This document shows, piece by piece, positions 44,277 to 54,930 of a DNA stretch of 64,000 bases (position 1 is the first letter of the stretch; every line of letters begins with the position of its first letter). This stretch comes from CAYWPG01 sp964460035 (GTDB taxonomy: Bacteria > Pseudomonadota > Gammaproteobacteria > Nitrococcales > AK92): contig CAYWPG010000002.1 of NCBI GenBank assembly GCA_964460035.1, positions 99,621 through 163,620 on the forward strand, read 5' to 3'. The notes beneath the pieces were generated by a model. The model had not been told where the DNA came from. It ran no database searches and was given only the letters and a program-made list of their open reading frames with translations. Position numbers and translations under genes: made by a program.

Positions 44277-45419
44277 TCACTGCCCGTACCCGGTCAACTC
44301 CATGTAGCCACGCCCCGCCACCGGCAGGCCCTCCCGGCTGCCGCGCACACTGACGGCCCCTTCCCAGTAGCGGAACGTCCCGCGCAGCTCCTGATCGTGC
44401 AGTTGCGGCGTGAGTACCAGATCCAGCGCCTGTGCCGGCACGCGCACGCGCCACTGCAGCGGATACCGCGCCCCGCCCGCCGGGCTCTCCCAATACGCCA
44501 GCGGCTCGGCCTGCACATCGCGCCGGGTCAGCTTGCGGGTCGTACCATCGGGCTCGACCCAAACCCCATGGCTGAGCGGATCGATGCTGCCGTCTTCTCT
44601 GCGCAAATGGAAAAACATCAGCTCGCGCTGGTCGTCCAGCTGCAGCGAAAACCAGTCCCAGCCGACCTGACCGCGCCCCAGCGCGCTGCTGCCCCACTCC
44701 CGGTCCAGCCAGCTTTCGCCGCTTACCGCGAAACGCTGCCCGGCCAGAGTCAGCTCGCCGACGGTCTCCAGACGCGTGAGCGAGTAATAGTGCGAGGCGT
44801 TCCCCTGTTGCGGCCCCTTGCGGCTGTACCCCCGATCGCCTTGCAGCACTATGGGCTTGCGGCTCTGCAGCCGCAGCGACAAGGAAACGCCCCCTTCCGC
44901 AAGCTGCACTTGCAAGGGCAGCAGATCCTCCCCACCCTGCAGCTGCCAGTCGTCCAGCCACACCCGCAACGGCTCGGCCTGCGCACCGGCCAACCCCAGC
45001 GCCGCGCGCGAGAAGCGTTCGAAGTGATGAAAGCGCCCGCCCACAGTATCGGTCACCGCGAAGTGCGCCATATACACCTGATTCGTCGCCCAAGCCGATT
45101 CGCGCGCGGGCATCGCGCCGAGATTGAAGCGAAAGAAGGTAACCTGATAGCCGAAATGGCGCCCCTCGGGAGTAGTCAAATTGCCGGTCAAGTACCACCA
45201 CTCGTGGCGATACTGCGGGTGCGGGCCATGATCGGCCGGAAACTCGAATTCGCGCGGCCCGTCCACGGTGGGAAAGCGGTGCAGATCCGCCTCGTCCGCC
45301 AGCACGCCCATTACCGATAGCGCCGGTTGCGCCGGCGCCTGGCTCGGCGCCGGCCAGAACCGCCAAGCAAGCGCAACGGCCACCGCCACCAGCACTAGCA
45401 GAACCAGCGCGCGCCGCAT
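44277..45419 (-). CDS. AttH-like lipocalin-domain protein
   Basis: 380 residues from ATG 45419, 2 nt after the permease stop and with GGAGG inside the permease end. An N-terminal hydrophobic anchor (about 4-20) is followed by EFEFPADHGPHPQYRHEWWYLTGNL, the start of the AttH/CrtC (hydroxyneurosporene-type) double-lipocalin fold, and SGESWLDREWGSSALGRGQVGWDWF later. AttH is the periplasmic partner of AttE-G-type ABC systems; its ligand is probably a lipid-like molecule but is not established. Confidence 0.88.
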   Translation of the reverse strand: MRRALVLLVLVAVAVALAWRFWPAPSQAPAQPALSVMGVLADEADLHRFPTVDGPREFEFPADHGPHPQYRHEWWYLTGNLTTPEGRHFGYQVTFFRFNLGAMPARESAWATNQVYMAHFAVTDTVGGRFHHFERFSRAALGLAGAQAEPLRVWLDDWQLQGGEDLLPLQVQLAEGGVSLSLRLQSRKPIVLQGDRGYSRKGPQQGNASHYYSLTRLETVGELTLAGQRFAVSGESWLDREWGSSALGRGQVGWDWFSLQLDDQRELMFFHLRREDGSIDPLSHGVWVEPDGTTRKLTRRDVQAEPLAYWESPAGGARYPLQWRVRVPAQALDLVLTPQLHDQELRGTFRYWEGAVSVRGSREGLPVAGRGYMELTGYGQ

Positions 45420-45421
45420 GC

Positions 45422-47932
45422 TCACTCCTCCCGCAGCGCGGCCGCCGGCGGCGCCGCCGCCAGGCGCCAGGCCGGATAAAGCCCCGCCGCCAGCGCGGCT
45501 GCCACGGCCAGCAGCAAGGCCTGCAGCAGCACGCCGGAGTCTACGTACACGAGCAGGCTCCAGCCGAACGAGCGCTGATTGATCACCAGCACCAATGCCG
45601 CCGCCAGAGCCAGGCCCAGGGGAATGGCCAGCACCCCGGCGGCCAAGCCGACCAATCCGGTTTGAGCGGTAACCAGCACCCATAGCTGGCGAGGCGTAAA
45701 ACCGATGGCTCGCAACACGGCGAACTCGCGCGCCCGTTCCAGCGCCAGCGCCAGCAGCGCGCTCAACACCCCTACTCCGGCCACCAGCATCGCCAGCAAG
45801 CGCAGCACATGGGTAATCGTGAAAGTCTGATCGAACACCTGCAGCGACGCCTCACGCAGCTCCCGATTCGAGCGTATGCGCAGCGGCTGGGGCATGCGCT
45901 CCGCCACTTCGAGCAGGCGCTGGCGCAGAAGCTCGACGTCCACGCCCGCTGCGGCGTGAATGCCTATGCTGTCTATGACGGGATCGTTCCAGTAGCGGCT
46001 GTAAGTGCCGCGGCTCATCATGATCGCGCCCTCGCTGGACGAGTAGTCGTACAGCACGCCCACCACGCGGAAAGGACGCTGACCCAGGCGGGTAGCCAGC
46101 ATTAGCGAATCGCCCAGCTCCACGCCGTTGTGCGCTGCGAACGGCTCGGTCACCAGTACCGCATCCTCGTCCTGAAAAGCCGGCCACGCGGTGTCAGGCT
46201 TGCCCTCCTTGAACTGGAACGCCTGGCGGCCCAGGCGCGGAATGTCGAACACCCGCAGCCGGATCGGCCGCTCATTCCAGCCTACGTTCACATGGCGGGC
46301 GCTACTGTGCCAGTCAACGCCCGGAACAGCGGTGAGGGCATCGATAACAGCCGGATCCAGTCCGCTCGGGGTTGCGCCCGCGGGACTGACGTAAATATCG
46401 GCTCGTAGCGTAGAGTCCAGCCACAGGGAAAAGGTGTGTCGGAAGCTGTCTACCATCACGCCCACCCCTATCACCGCCGAAACGGCGATCATCAGGGCCG
46501 CGATAGCGACCGCGGTACGCGACAAGGCCGCGCCTATGCTGCGCGCCGCCATACGCCCCAGCAACCCCAGAGCGGCGCCCAGCGGCGGTGTCAGCAAGCG
46601 CATCAGTCCCAGCGCCGCCAGCGGCGCCGCCAAGGCGGCGGCCATGATGACGGCGAATAGCCCCGCGAAATTGGCTGGCAACCATGCCGCCCAGGCAAGC
46701 AGGCCCAGCCCGATCAGCAGCAGTGCGATCGCGCCCACGGCAAGCCACGGCAGGCCCCGACGCGTCTGCTGTTCCAATGCCACGTGCGACAACGCGACCC
46801 GAGGCGCCGCCCGCGTCGCCTCGTAGGCAGGCGCCAGCGCGGCCAGCATGCTGGCCCCCACTCCCAGAGCCACGCCCTTAGCAAGCGACCAGGGTGCCAG
46901 CTCCACCTCGCGCACAGTCAGCACGAAATACAAGTCGTTGATCGTGCGCGTCACCAGCTCCAGCAAGACCTGGCTGAGCACGACGCCCAACACGACTCCC
47001 GCCAGCGTACCCGCCACGCCCAGCGCCAGCGCTTCAGCAAGCAGCAGCCGAAAGACCTGGGGACGGGTGACGCCCACAGCACGCAGCATGCCGATCAAGG
47101 TGCGGCGCTGCACTACGGAGAAAGTCATGCTGTTGTAAATGAGGAAACCGCCCACTACCAAGGCCAGCAAACTGAAGGCGGTCAGGTTGAGCCTGAAAGC
47201 GGCGGTCATCTGCTCCAGCGCCGCCGCCTGCTGTCGGGCCGCCACCAGCTGCGCATCGCCGGGAAGCATGTCTCGCACCGCCCGCAGCGCCTCAGCATCC
47301 GTAGTCACCAGGTCGATGCGATCCAGCCTGCCCGGTTTGCCCAGCAGCTCCTGAGCCGCGGCAATATCCATCACCAGCACATCGCGCAGTCCTTCGCGAT
47401 CCACCGGCCGCGCGGGTTCCAGCAGCCCCAGTATGCGCAGGCGTCTCTCATGGCCCGCCGCCTGTACGGTCAGCGTCTGCCCGGCAGCGACGCCTAGCCG
47501 CTCGGCATCGGCGGCCAGCAGCAGTACGCCGCCCGGCTGCAGCAACCATCTGTCCAGCGTAATCGGCCCGCGCACCCCGCCCAGCGCCGGCCGCACGCCC
47601 GTCTCGGCCAACGGATCGACACCCAGCACCCGCAGTGTCCGCCCGCCGTGCACGACGAAGCCTTCCACCACGGGGGCGGCGCTGCTAAGGCCTTGCTCGA
47701 TACGCAGGCGGGTATACAGTCGCTCGGGCAGCCCGCCCGGACCGGCCAGTATTTGATGGGTCGCCCGTCCGGTCAGCGCCTCGTGGGACAGCGCGAAACC
47801 GCGGCTGGCACTCTGATTGGCCAGGTCCACCGCAACCACGACGGCCACGCCCAGCGCGATGCCGAGCAAGGCTAGCCCCATCTGCCAGGGGTGGCGCCAG
47901 AGATAGCGAAGGCTGGCACGCCAGAGAATCAC
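45422..47932 (-). CDS. ABC transporter permease with two FtsX domains
   Basis: 836 residues from a GTG at 47932 that overlaps the ATPase stop (GTGA); longer frames sit inside the ATPase gene. It has two FtsX/MacB-type membrane domains, each with an N-terminal helix plus three helices, separated by a large extracytoplasmic region (about 50-230 and 500-660): VVGGFLIYNSMTFSVVQRRTLIGMLRAVG and VAGVGVLSALLALALERAREFAVLRAIG are typical. This class moves lipoproteins, lipids or peptides by mechanotransmission. It is translated with the ATPase and AttH genes. Confidence 0.9.
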   Translation of the reverse strand: MILWRASLRYLWRHPWQMGLALLGIALGVAVVVAVDLANQSASRGFALSHEALTGRATHQILAGPGGLPERLYTRLRIEQGLSSAAPVVEGFVVHGGRTLRVLGVDPLAETGVRPALGGVRGPITLDRWLLQPGGVLLLAADAERLGVAAGQTLTVQAAGHERRLRILGLLEPARPVDREGLRDVLVMDIAAAQELLGKPGRLDRIDLVTTDAEALRAVRDMLPGDAQLVAARQQAAALEQMTAAFRLNLTAFSLLALVVGGFLIYNSMTFSVVQRRTLIGMLRAVGVTRPQVFRLLLAEALALGVAGTLAGVVLGVVLSQVLLELVTRTINDLYFVLTVREVELAPWSLAKGVALGVGASMLAALAPAYEATRAAPRVALSHVALEQQTRRGLPWLAVGAIALLLIGLGLLAWAAWLPANFAGLFAVIMAAALAAPLAALGLMRLLTPPLGAALGLLGRMAARSIGAALSRTAVAIAALMIAVSAVIGVGVMVDSFRHTFSLWLDSTLRADIYVSPAGATPSGLDPAVIDALTAVPGVDWHSSARHVNVGWNERPIRLRVFDIPRLGRQAFQFKEGKPDTAWPAFQDEDAVLVTEPFAAHNGVELGDSLMLATRLGQRPFRVVGVLYDYSSSEGAIMMSRGTYSRYWNDPVIDSIGIHAAAGVDVELLRQRLLEVAERMPQPLRIRSNRELREASLQVFDQTFTITHVLRLLAMLVAGVGVLSALLALALERAREFAVLRAIGFTPRQLWVLVTAQTGLVGLAAGVLAIPLGLALAAALVLVINQRSFGWSLLVYVDSGVLLQALLLAVAAALAAGLYPAWRLAAAPPAAALREE

Positions 47933-48621
47933 CGTACTTCCGACGGCACGGGCGGCTGCAGCCGCCCGTCGCGCAGTGTTAGCACACGGTCGGCACGAGC
48001 GGCGACCTCGCTGCTGTGAGTGACCAGCAGCAGGGTCATTCCATGCTCGCGGCTCAGCTCGAAGAGCAGATCGAGCACCTGCTCGCCCGTCTCCCAATCC
48101 AGCGCCCCCGTCGGCTCGTCGGCGAGCACCAGGGCCGGACGGTGTACCAGCGCCCGTGCTATGGCAACGCGCTGCTGCTCGCCCCCCGAGAGCTGCTCCG
48201 GAAAACTGTGGGCACGGTCGCCCAAACCGACCCGTGCGAGCAAGTGCAGCGCATCCTGGCGGCGTGCCGCATCCAGCGCGCCGGTCAGCTCCAGCGGCAG
48301 CAACAGATTCTCCGCAACGGTAAGGGTGGGCAGCAGGTTGAAGAACTGAAACACGAAACCGATGTGGCGGCGGCGAAACAAGGTACGTGCCGTCTCGTCC
48401 AGCGCGGCGAGATCGCTGCCGGCAACGCGCACCTGTCCGGCATCCGGCCTATCGATACCGCTGATGATGTTCAGCAACGTCGACTTTCCGGACCCGCTGC
48501 GGCCGATCAGCGCCAGCCGCTCGCCCGCATCGATGCGGACACTGCAGTCCTCCAGCACGGTCCGCTCGCGCTCTCCCTCGCGGTAGCGCTTGGCGACCCG
48601 GTCTAGTTCGATCAGTGTCAT
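47929..48621 (-). CDS. ABC transporter ATP-binding protein (MacB/LolD-type)
   Basis: 230 residues from ATG 48621. Walker A GRSGSGKST, Q-loop FQFFNLLPTLT, signature LSGGEQQRVAIARAL, Walker B LVLADEPTGALD and the H-switch LLLVTHSSEV are all intact. It powers the FtsX-type permease encoded next; the 4-nt GTGA overlap indicates coupled translation. An RBS before the ATG is weak. The upstream gene is a three-TM protein 25 nt away. Confidence 0.93.
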   Translation of the reverse strand: MTLIELDRVAKRYREGERERTVLEDCSVRIDAGERLALIGRSGSGKSTLLNIISGIDRPDAGQVRVAGSDLAALDETARTLFRRRHIGFVFQFFNLLPTLTVAENLLLPLELTGALDAARRQDALHLLARVGLGDRAHSFPEQLSGGEQQRVAIARALVHRPALVLADEPTGALDWETGEQVLDLLFELSREHGMTLLLVTHSSEVAARADRVLTLRDGRLQPPVPSEVR

Positions 48622-48646
48622 GAAAAAGCCGCTCTGGGCGGGAACC

Positions 48647-49003
48647 TCAGGGGAGAAGAACACTGGAGAAAAACGGCGCCCAGGCGATTACCAGCACCAG
48701 CACCACCCCCAGATCTATCGCGATGATACGTCGCAATCGCGCTGCCTCCTGGCCACTGGCCTCGCTAAGCCAGACTCTGGCCATCAAGGCATCGAAAATC
48801 ACCACCATGAACAGCAGCGGCACCACCGCCGGGGCAACCCCGCCATGAATGATGTTCCATACGCTACCGTAGGGCTCGGGAACGCCGATCGCAAACGCCG
48901 CAAGCACCAACGTCGTTCCAAGCAGCAGGATACGCAACACCCCGAGCTGGACGAGCAAACCGACCACGGTACTTTCTTTGCCGGCGCTTAGATGGTCAGA
49001 CAT
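48647..49003 (-). CDS. Small membrane protein with about three TM helices, unknown function
   Basis: 118 residues from ATG 49003 (MSDHLSAGKESTVV), with GAGGAGA upstream; a longer frame reaches 49078. Hydrophobic stretches near 18-37, 50-70 and 95-115 suggest three membrane helices: LVQLGVLRILLLGTTLVLAAFAIG, AVVPLLFMVVIFDALMA and IAIDLGVVLVLVIAWAPFF. I do not recognise a family. It lies 43 nt after the sodium-channel gene and 25 nt before the ABC ATPase gene. Confidence 0.75.
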   Translation of the reverse strand: MSDHLSAGKESTVVGLLVQLGVLRILLLGTTLVLAAFAIGVPEPYGSVWNIIHGGVAPAVVPLLFMVVIFDALMARVWLSEASGQEAARLRRIIAIDLGVVLVLVIAWAPFFSSVLLP

Positions 49004-49046
49004 TCGCTTCTCTCCTCGGGAGCCGGCTGATGCGCGGCCCCTCTTC

Positions 49047-49916
49047 TTAGTAACGGGAGCGCTCCCCGTTAGTTTCATGCTCGGCCAATCTAGCGCTGAG
49101 CTGCTCGACCTGCAGGCTCAAGCGGCGCAGATGAGTCAGCATCTCCTCGCGCTCGGCGTTGGCCTTGGCTTCCTGCGCGGCGCGTTTCTCGTCCTCTTGC
49201 GCCCACGTCAAAGACTGCATGGTATTGACGATGATACCGATGAATACGTTCAGAATCGTCAAGCTGGAAATGAGGATGAACGAGATGAAGAAAATGTACG
49301 CATAGGGGTACACCTCCATCACCGGCCGGGCGACGCCCATGGACCAGCTGTCCAGCGTCATGATCTGGAACAACGTGAACATGGACACCGGCACCGAGCC
49401 GAACCAGTCCGGGAATGCCGCCCCGAACAGATTCGTTCCCATCACGCCGAAAATGTAGAACACCAAGCCCAGCAAGAACACGATCCAGGCGATGCTGGGA
49501 ATAGCGGCCAGCAGGGATTCGATGATCATGCGCAGGTGGCCTATCGTCGACAGCAGGCGCAACACACGCAGGATGCGCAGACTGCGCAGAATCTCCAGCG
49601 ACCCTATGCCGGACACCAGCGAAGCGCCGACAATGCAGAAGTCGAAAACGTTCCAGCCCCCGCGAAAGAATCGCGGCCCGAATGCGAACAGCTTGATCAG
49701 GATCTCGAGGACGAAAACGCCCAGTATAAGCGCCTCGACCATACGAAGAGCGTCGGCCACGGCCCCCTTCACCGCAGGCGACGTCTCCAGACCCAAAGTG
49801 ATTGCGTTAATTACTATCAGCGCGGTGATGAAGTTGCGCGGTCCGGCGCTCTCGATCCACTTTCCCAGGCGCTGCCTCAATCCTGGCTGTGCGGTATCGT
49901 CGAAAGTGCGCTCCAT
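49047..49916 (-). CDS. Bacterial voltage-gated sodium-channel-like ion transporter (BacNav family)
   Basis: 289 residues, one six-helix domain as in NaChBac-type channels. S2 carries E71, S3 D92 and S4 has arginines every third residue: R111, R114, R117 and R120 (LRSLRILRVLRLL). The pore helix and selectivity filter read TLDSWSM (187-193) where studied BacNav channels have TLESW; S6 is FISFILISSLTILNVFIGIIV. A C-terminal coiled coil (about 240-285) would assemble the tetramer. The E-to-D filter change could alter Na/Ca selectivity. It heads a six-gene minus-strand run. Confidence 0.9.
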   Translation of the reverse strand: MERTFDDTAQPGLRQRLGKWIESAGPRNFITALIVINAITLGLETSPAVKGAVADALRMVEALILGVFVLEILIKLFAFGPRFFRGGWNVFDFCIVGASLVSGIGSLEILRSLRILRVLRLLSTIGHLRMIIESLLAAIPSIAWIVFLLGLVFYIFGVMGTNLFGAAFPDWFGSVPVSMFTLFQIMTLDSWSMGVARPVMEVYPYAYIFFISFILISSLTILNVFIGIIVNTMQSLTWAQEDEKRAAQEAKANAEREEMLTHLRRLSLQVEQLSARLAEHETNGERSRY

Positions 49917-50225
49917 AGAATACGGTATCTCTATTCTTGATTGAGCGGGCGGCCTTTATCGGCAGCCTGGACAGGCTCCCCCCAGGCCCAGATGTCGTCG
50001 CCGAGCCAACAGCCTCATCGGATCGCGGCGGCTTGCGAGACCGGCGGTCATTATAGCGGCGGCACCAACAATGAGAATGACTCCCACCGCCGCGGCTGTG
50101 GGCAAGCTGCCGGCCCTCCTTTGCGGCCAGCCGGTGCGGTGGGGGGTACGGGTCTGCGCGGGCCTGCATTAACGCAAGCGAGTCCTGACGGAAGGGGCGA
50201 TCGCGAACTCGGCGGTAAGAGATGC
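49917..50225. other. Intergenic region upstream of the sodium-channel gene (about 309 nt)
   Basis: Presumed promoter region of the channel gene. No clear promoter, repeat or RNA gene is visible. A small putative gene (50226-50378) lies to the right. Confidence 0.35.
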
Positions 50226-50378
50226 TTATCTGGAGGCCGGCGCGGTTGCGGCCACACCGGCCGCCGGCGGTTGGCGTGCCTGCTCCAGTACAGCGCCGCC
50301 GAAACCGGCAGCGGCGAGCGCAGTCCCGACCAACAGCAGATAACGGCATAGTATGCGCGGGGAATACGGTGCAGCCAT
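50226..50378 (-). CDS. Possible 50-residue single-TM small protein
   Basis: A 50-codon open frame whose ATG (50378) has GGGAGG 5 nt upstream, a very good ribosome-binding site. The product MAAPYSPRILCRYLLLVGTA... has one hydrophobic segment (about 13-32) and an Ala/Pro-rich end. It lies in a 670-nt gap, on the channel's strand. No family recognised; the good RBS and TM segment support it, but it could be chance. Confidence 0.4.
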   Translation of the reverse strand: MAAPYSPRILCRYLLLVGTALAAAGFGGAVLEQARQPPAAGVAATAPASR

Positions 50379-50631
50379 ACAGCCTCCCAATCGACCGCTC
50401 GCCACTCGCAGCAGCGGCTCCCGACTCCCGGCCAGCGGCACCGGACAATGCCGCTGGCAGCGCGAGCACACGCTCGGAGAAAGCAGCCGCTCGGTTTCTC
50501 TGCTCGCTATTGGGTCGCCCCGCATCTATGCCAAGTTTCCCCAGGTCCGCGCCATGTGGTAAACCACTGACAACGCCCCTAGGATGGACACTTCCACTAC
50601 CGAACCCGAACAAGCCAGGTCGCGAGCAACC

Positions 50632-52053
<1,422 letters not shown>

Positions 52054-52238
52054 GAGCAAGACCCTATTCAAGCGAGCGGTCCGAGCTCCATAATACGCAG
52101 CCGGAATTCCGGGCAGTACCCGAACTACGCTGCGCTTGCAGGCGTCGCGCACAAGGATGACCCGTTCCGCAACGGATCCGCGGATATTCGACCACGGACA
52201 CCATAGGCGGGCCGCGGCACGCGGCATACGGGGGGGCT

Positions 52239-53483
52239 ATGAGAAGATTGTTGCTATTGATGGCATTGCCGCTGGCGCTGAGCGGCTGCGTTGTCGATGA
52301 CGGTACTCCAGAAGCCTGTCGCTACAACGCGACTAGCGCATTGGACAACGGGCGCTGGGACCGGGCCATTCAACTGCTGAACAGCCGTAGCTGCCGCTCG
52401 GCATTCACCGAGGAGGAGCGGCTGACAAACCTGGCCGCCGCGCACATAGGCCGAGCCGGCTTCGACATGGTGGACGTCATCACCGAGCTGATCGACTCGG
52501 ATGACGACCAATCCAGCACGGGCGATCGTCTCGTTCGCGTCTTCAGCGAGATGGCGCGCGACCGCCGCCAAAGCATGACCGATCTTGACCGCGCCAGAGC
52601 CTATCACCGCGCCATGATGGGCGGGTTCGTTGATACTGACAATCAGCCGTCGCTAGCGGTAGCCTGCGCGGCAGATAACCTGCACAACCTGAGCCCGTTA
52701 CAGAAGGACGCCTGTTTCCACAGCGGCCTCATGGCCGCTGCCAAGTCGGCCGCCACCATCGGGGTCTTGCTGGAAGACGCCGCCAGCCTGGCCGCCTGGC
52801 TCGGCGACGACCCGGCCAGCCTGAACTGCACGACCGATCGCAATGGCAACGGCATCCCCGATACCGCCGAAATAACGGCATGCGCCATGCAGGCCGCGGC
52901 TGCGGACTTCGATCCGACCACCGTCTGCGGAGGTGGCATCAGCTGGCGTATGGTGAACGACACGGATAGCGGCTACGTGACCAAAGTCGGCGCCCTGTAT
53001 TACGTCAACTTCCATGACGGGACAAACAGCACAGTCGCTTCGCTAGTGCCGTTGCAGTTCAGCGTGCCGGCCAGCGGCGCCTGCACGCCAGAGCCCCGCG
53101 TTGGTTATCGCCTGGTCCAGACCGAGGGCACGGTGGCCACACCGGCGCTCACTCGGGGTTACTGCAGCAGCGCCGACATGGCGCAGGAACAGAGCGAGCC
53201 CGACCCGCTCAATGACAGCTGGCCCTGTCCGCTGCTACGCGCCGAGGCAAGCGACGGCCCCCTGACCGTGAACGACACGCTGATTACCGCGCTCAACGAA
53301 GACGCCGAGCAGTTCATTCAACTACTGCCCGTCGCCGAGCAAGCCGATGCGCGCGCGGATCTGCAAGCGTACCGCCAGGAGGTTTGCGACCACGTTGCCG
53401 GCACGGCGAACGCCTGCGTGGTTCGCGACGGCGTGCTTCAGATCAACCAAGCGGCGCTGAGCGCCTACTTGACGAGGAACTAA
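52239..53483 (+). CDS. Lipoprotein of unknown function
   Basis: 414 residues. The lipobox LSGC puts the lipidated cysteine at C17. The N-terminal part (about 25-120) is helical and TPR-like (ALDNGRWDRAIQLLN, TNLAAAHIGRAGFDMVDVITEL). Near residue 198 TDRNGNGIPD resembles a calcium-binding DxNGNGxxD loop as in thrombospondin type-3 repeats. Several cysteines may form disulfides. I do not recognise a family. It is 3 nt from the TraF/PorV-like barrel gene, so the two are surely co-expressed. Confidence 0.8.
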   Translation: MRRLLLLMALPLALSGCVVDDGTPEACRYNATSALDNGRWDRAIQLLNSRSCRSAFTEEERLTNLAAAHIGRAGFDMVDVITELIDSDDDQSSTGDRLVRVFSEMARDRRQSMTDLDRARAYHRAMMGGFVDTDNQPSLAVACAADNLHNLSPLQKDACFHSGLMAAAKSAATIGVLLEDAASLAAWLGDDPASLNCTTDRNGNGIPDTAEITACAMQAAAADFDPTTVCGGGISWRMVNDTDSGYVTKVGALYYVNFHDGTNSTVASLVPLQFSVPASGACTPEPRVGYRLVQTEGTVATPALTRGYCSSADMAQEQSEPDPLNDSWPCPLLRAEASDGPLTVNDTLITALNEDAEQFIQLLPVAEQADARADLQAYRQEVCDHVAGTANACVVRDGVLQINQAALSAYLTRN

Positions 53484-53486
53484 GCA

Positions 53487-54623
53487 ATGCGCCAGCTCAA
53501 GAAACTCTCCCTCGCGGCGGCGGCCGGTCTCCTTGTGCTTAGCGTGAGCGCACATGCCGTCAGTTATGAATACCCGTATATCTACAAGGACCCGCGTGCA
53601 ATGGGGATGGGCGGGGCTTCCGTCGCGGTTGGCGGTGGTACCCGCGTCATCTTCGCCAACCCTGCCGGACTCGCCCGCGCGCAGCGCGGCTTCGAAGTCG
53701 AGCTGCTGCCGCTGCAAGTCGGCGCCGGCGATAACGTAGGCAGCTTTTTCGAAGATCTTAGCGACGCCCTGGACATAGACGACGACAGCGAGCAGCGGCA
53801 GGCAGTCAACGCGGTGCTGCGCGAATACCGCGGCCGCAACATGCACCTAGATGCCAGCATGTTCCCTAACCTGAGCTGGCGCGGCGACACGCTGACGCTG
53901 GCCGCGGGCCTCATAGGCACCGGCAAGATCGACGCCCGGGCCCACCAGGGCATGGGCAGCGACGGGCTGCTGGAAGTGGACGCGCAGGGCATCTACGGGC
54001 CGGTATTCGGTGTGGCGTACGACACCGAGCAATTCAGCTTCGGCGGCTCGGTGAAACTGCTCACGCGCCATCTGCTGCAGCGCACGTACTCCGTGCGCGA
54101 GCTGGTCGAGCGCAGCGATGACGACCACGACGAGGACTTCTCTGACGATGTGGTCGATGGCAGCGCCGTCGGCATAGACCTGGGCGTTCTGTACAAGCCG
54201 TGGCTTGGGCACCCGCTCTCGCCTACGCTGGGCTTCTCGCTGCTGAACGTAGGCGGCATGGACTTTGGCGATGCCGGCGAAATCCCGATGACCGCCAATG
54301 TCGGGCTGGCTATCCAACCGTACGTCCCGTTCATCAGTGGCCTGACGCTTGCGGTGGACTATGTGGACATCTTCCGGGAGTACCCGCAGGACGAGGACAT
54401 CCTCAAGCGCCTGCATCTGGGAGCCGAAGCCATGCTATGGCGCAACACCTGGTCGGACTTCGCCCTGCGGGCAGGCATGTATCAGGGCTATCTCACCGCA
54501 GGGCTGGAGCTGCGCCTGACGCTACTCACCGTGGGCTTCGCCACCTACGCGGAAGAGGTCGGCGCCTACGCTGGCCAGGACAAGGATCGCCGCTACCTCC
54601 TCACCCTGTCTATGGGCTGGTAG
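53487..54623 (+). CDS. TraF/PorV-like outer-membrane beta-barrel protein
   Basis: 378 residues, starting 3 nt after the lipoprotein stop. A signal peptide (LSLAAAAGLLVLSVSAHA, cut near 24) is followed by YKDPRAMGMGGASVAVGGGTRVIFANPAGLARA (about 33-65), the conserved opening of FadL/PorV/TraF_2-type barrels, then alternating beta strands ending in LLTLSMGW. Such proteins are outer-membrane channels or secretion accessories. An acidic loop (SDDDHDEDFSDD, about 210) may bind cations. Despite the TraF name, no conjugation genes are nearby. Confidence 0.8.
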   Translation: MRQLKKLSLAAAAGLLVLSVSAHAVSYEYPYIYKDPRAMGMGGASVAVGGGTRVIFANPAGLARAQRGFEVELLPLQVGAGDNVGSFFEDLSDALDIDDDSEQRQAVNAVLREYRGRNMHLDASMFPNLSWRGDTLTLAAGLIGTGKIDARAHQGMGSDGLLEVDAQGIYGPVFGVAYDTEQFSFGGSVKLLTRHLLQRTYSVRELVERSDDDHDEDFSDDVVDGSAVGIDLGVLYKPWLGHPLSPTLGFSLLNVGGMDFGDAGEIPMTANVGLAIQPYVPFISGLTLAVDYVDIFREYPQDEDILKRLHLGAEAMLWRNTWSDFALRAGMYQGYLTAGLELRLTLLTVGFATYAEEVGAYAGQDKDRRYLLTLSMGW

Positions 54624-54930
54624 CTTTCCCGCACCCGAGCTCGGCTCGGCGATACCTCGCTCGGCGGTGGAGCCGCGCGCCGTTCCTCGGCGCTGCGGCC
54701 CACCGCCCTTCTATTGCTCACCCTCCTCCGGGCATCGCCAGATCCCCACTGAACGGAGCCTGACGCCCCTAGAGCATCTCCCGCACCCGCGGCCCTGTCC
54801 TGTCCCAGGAGCGCGGACCGTTGTGGCGCCCCCACACCACACCCACTCTGGATGAAAAGCTCCTCGGCGGGTGCAGAGCGCGCACCCTACCCGCGAACCG
54901 GAGGCTGCACCCCGTGGTCCAAGCTTGCGC
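54624..54930. other. Intergenic region between barrel and hydrolase genes (307 nt)
   Basis: No gene supported; reading frames here are GC-rich shadows. No terminator with a T-run or clear promoter is visible. Confidence 0.35.

Noticed and set aside
53487..54623. Conjugation system suggested by the TraF-like name
   Set aside because: The protein is an outer-membrane barrel related to FadL/PorV, and no other transfer gene is present.
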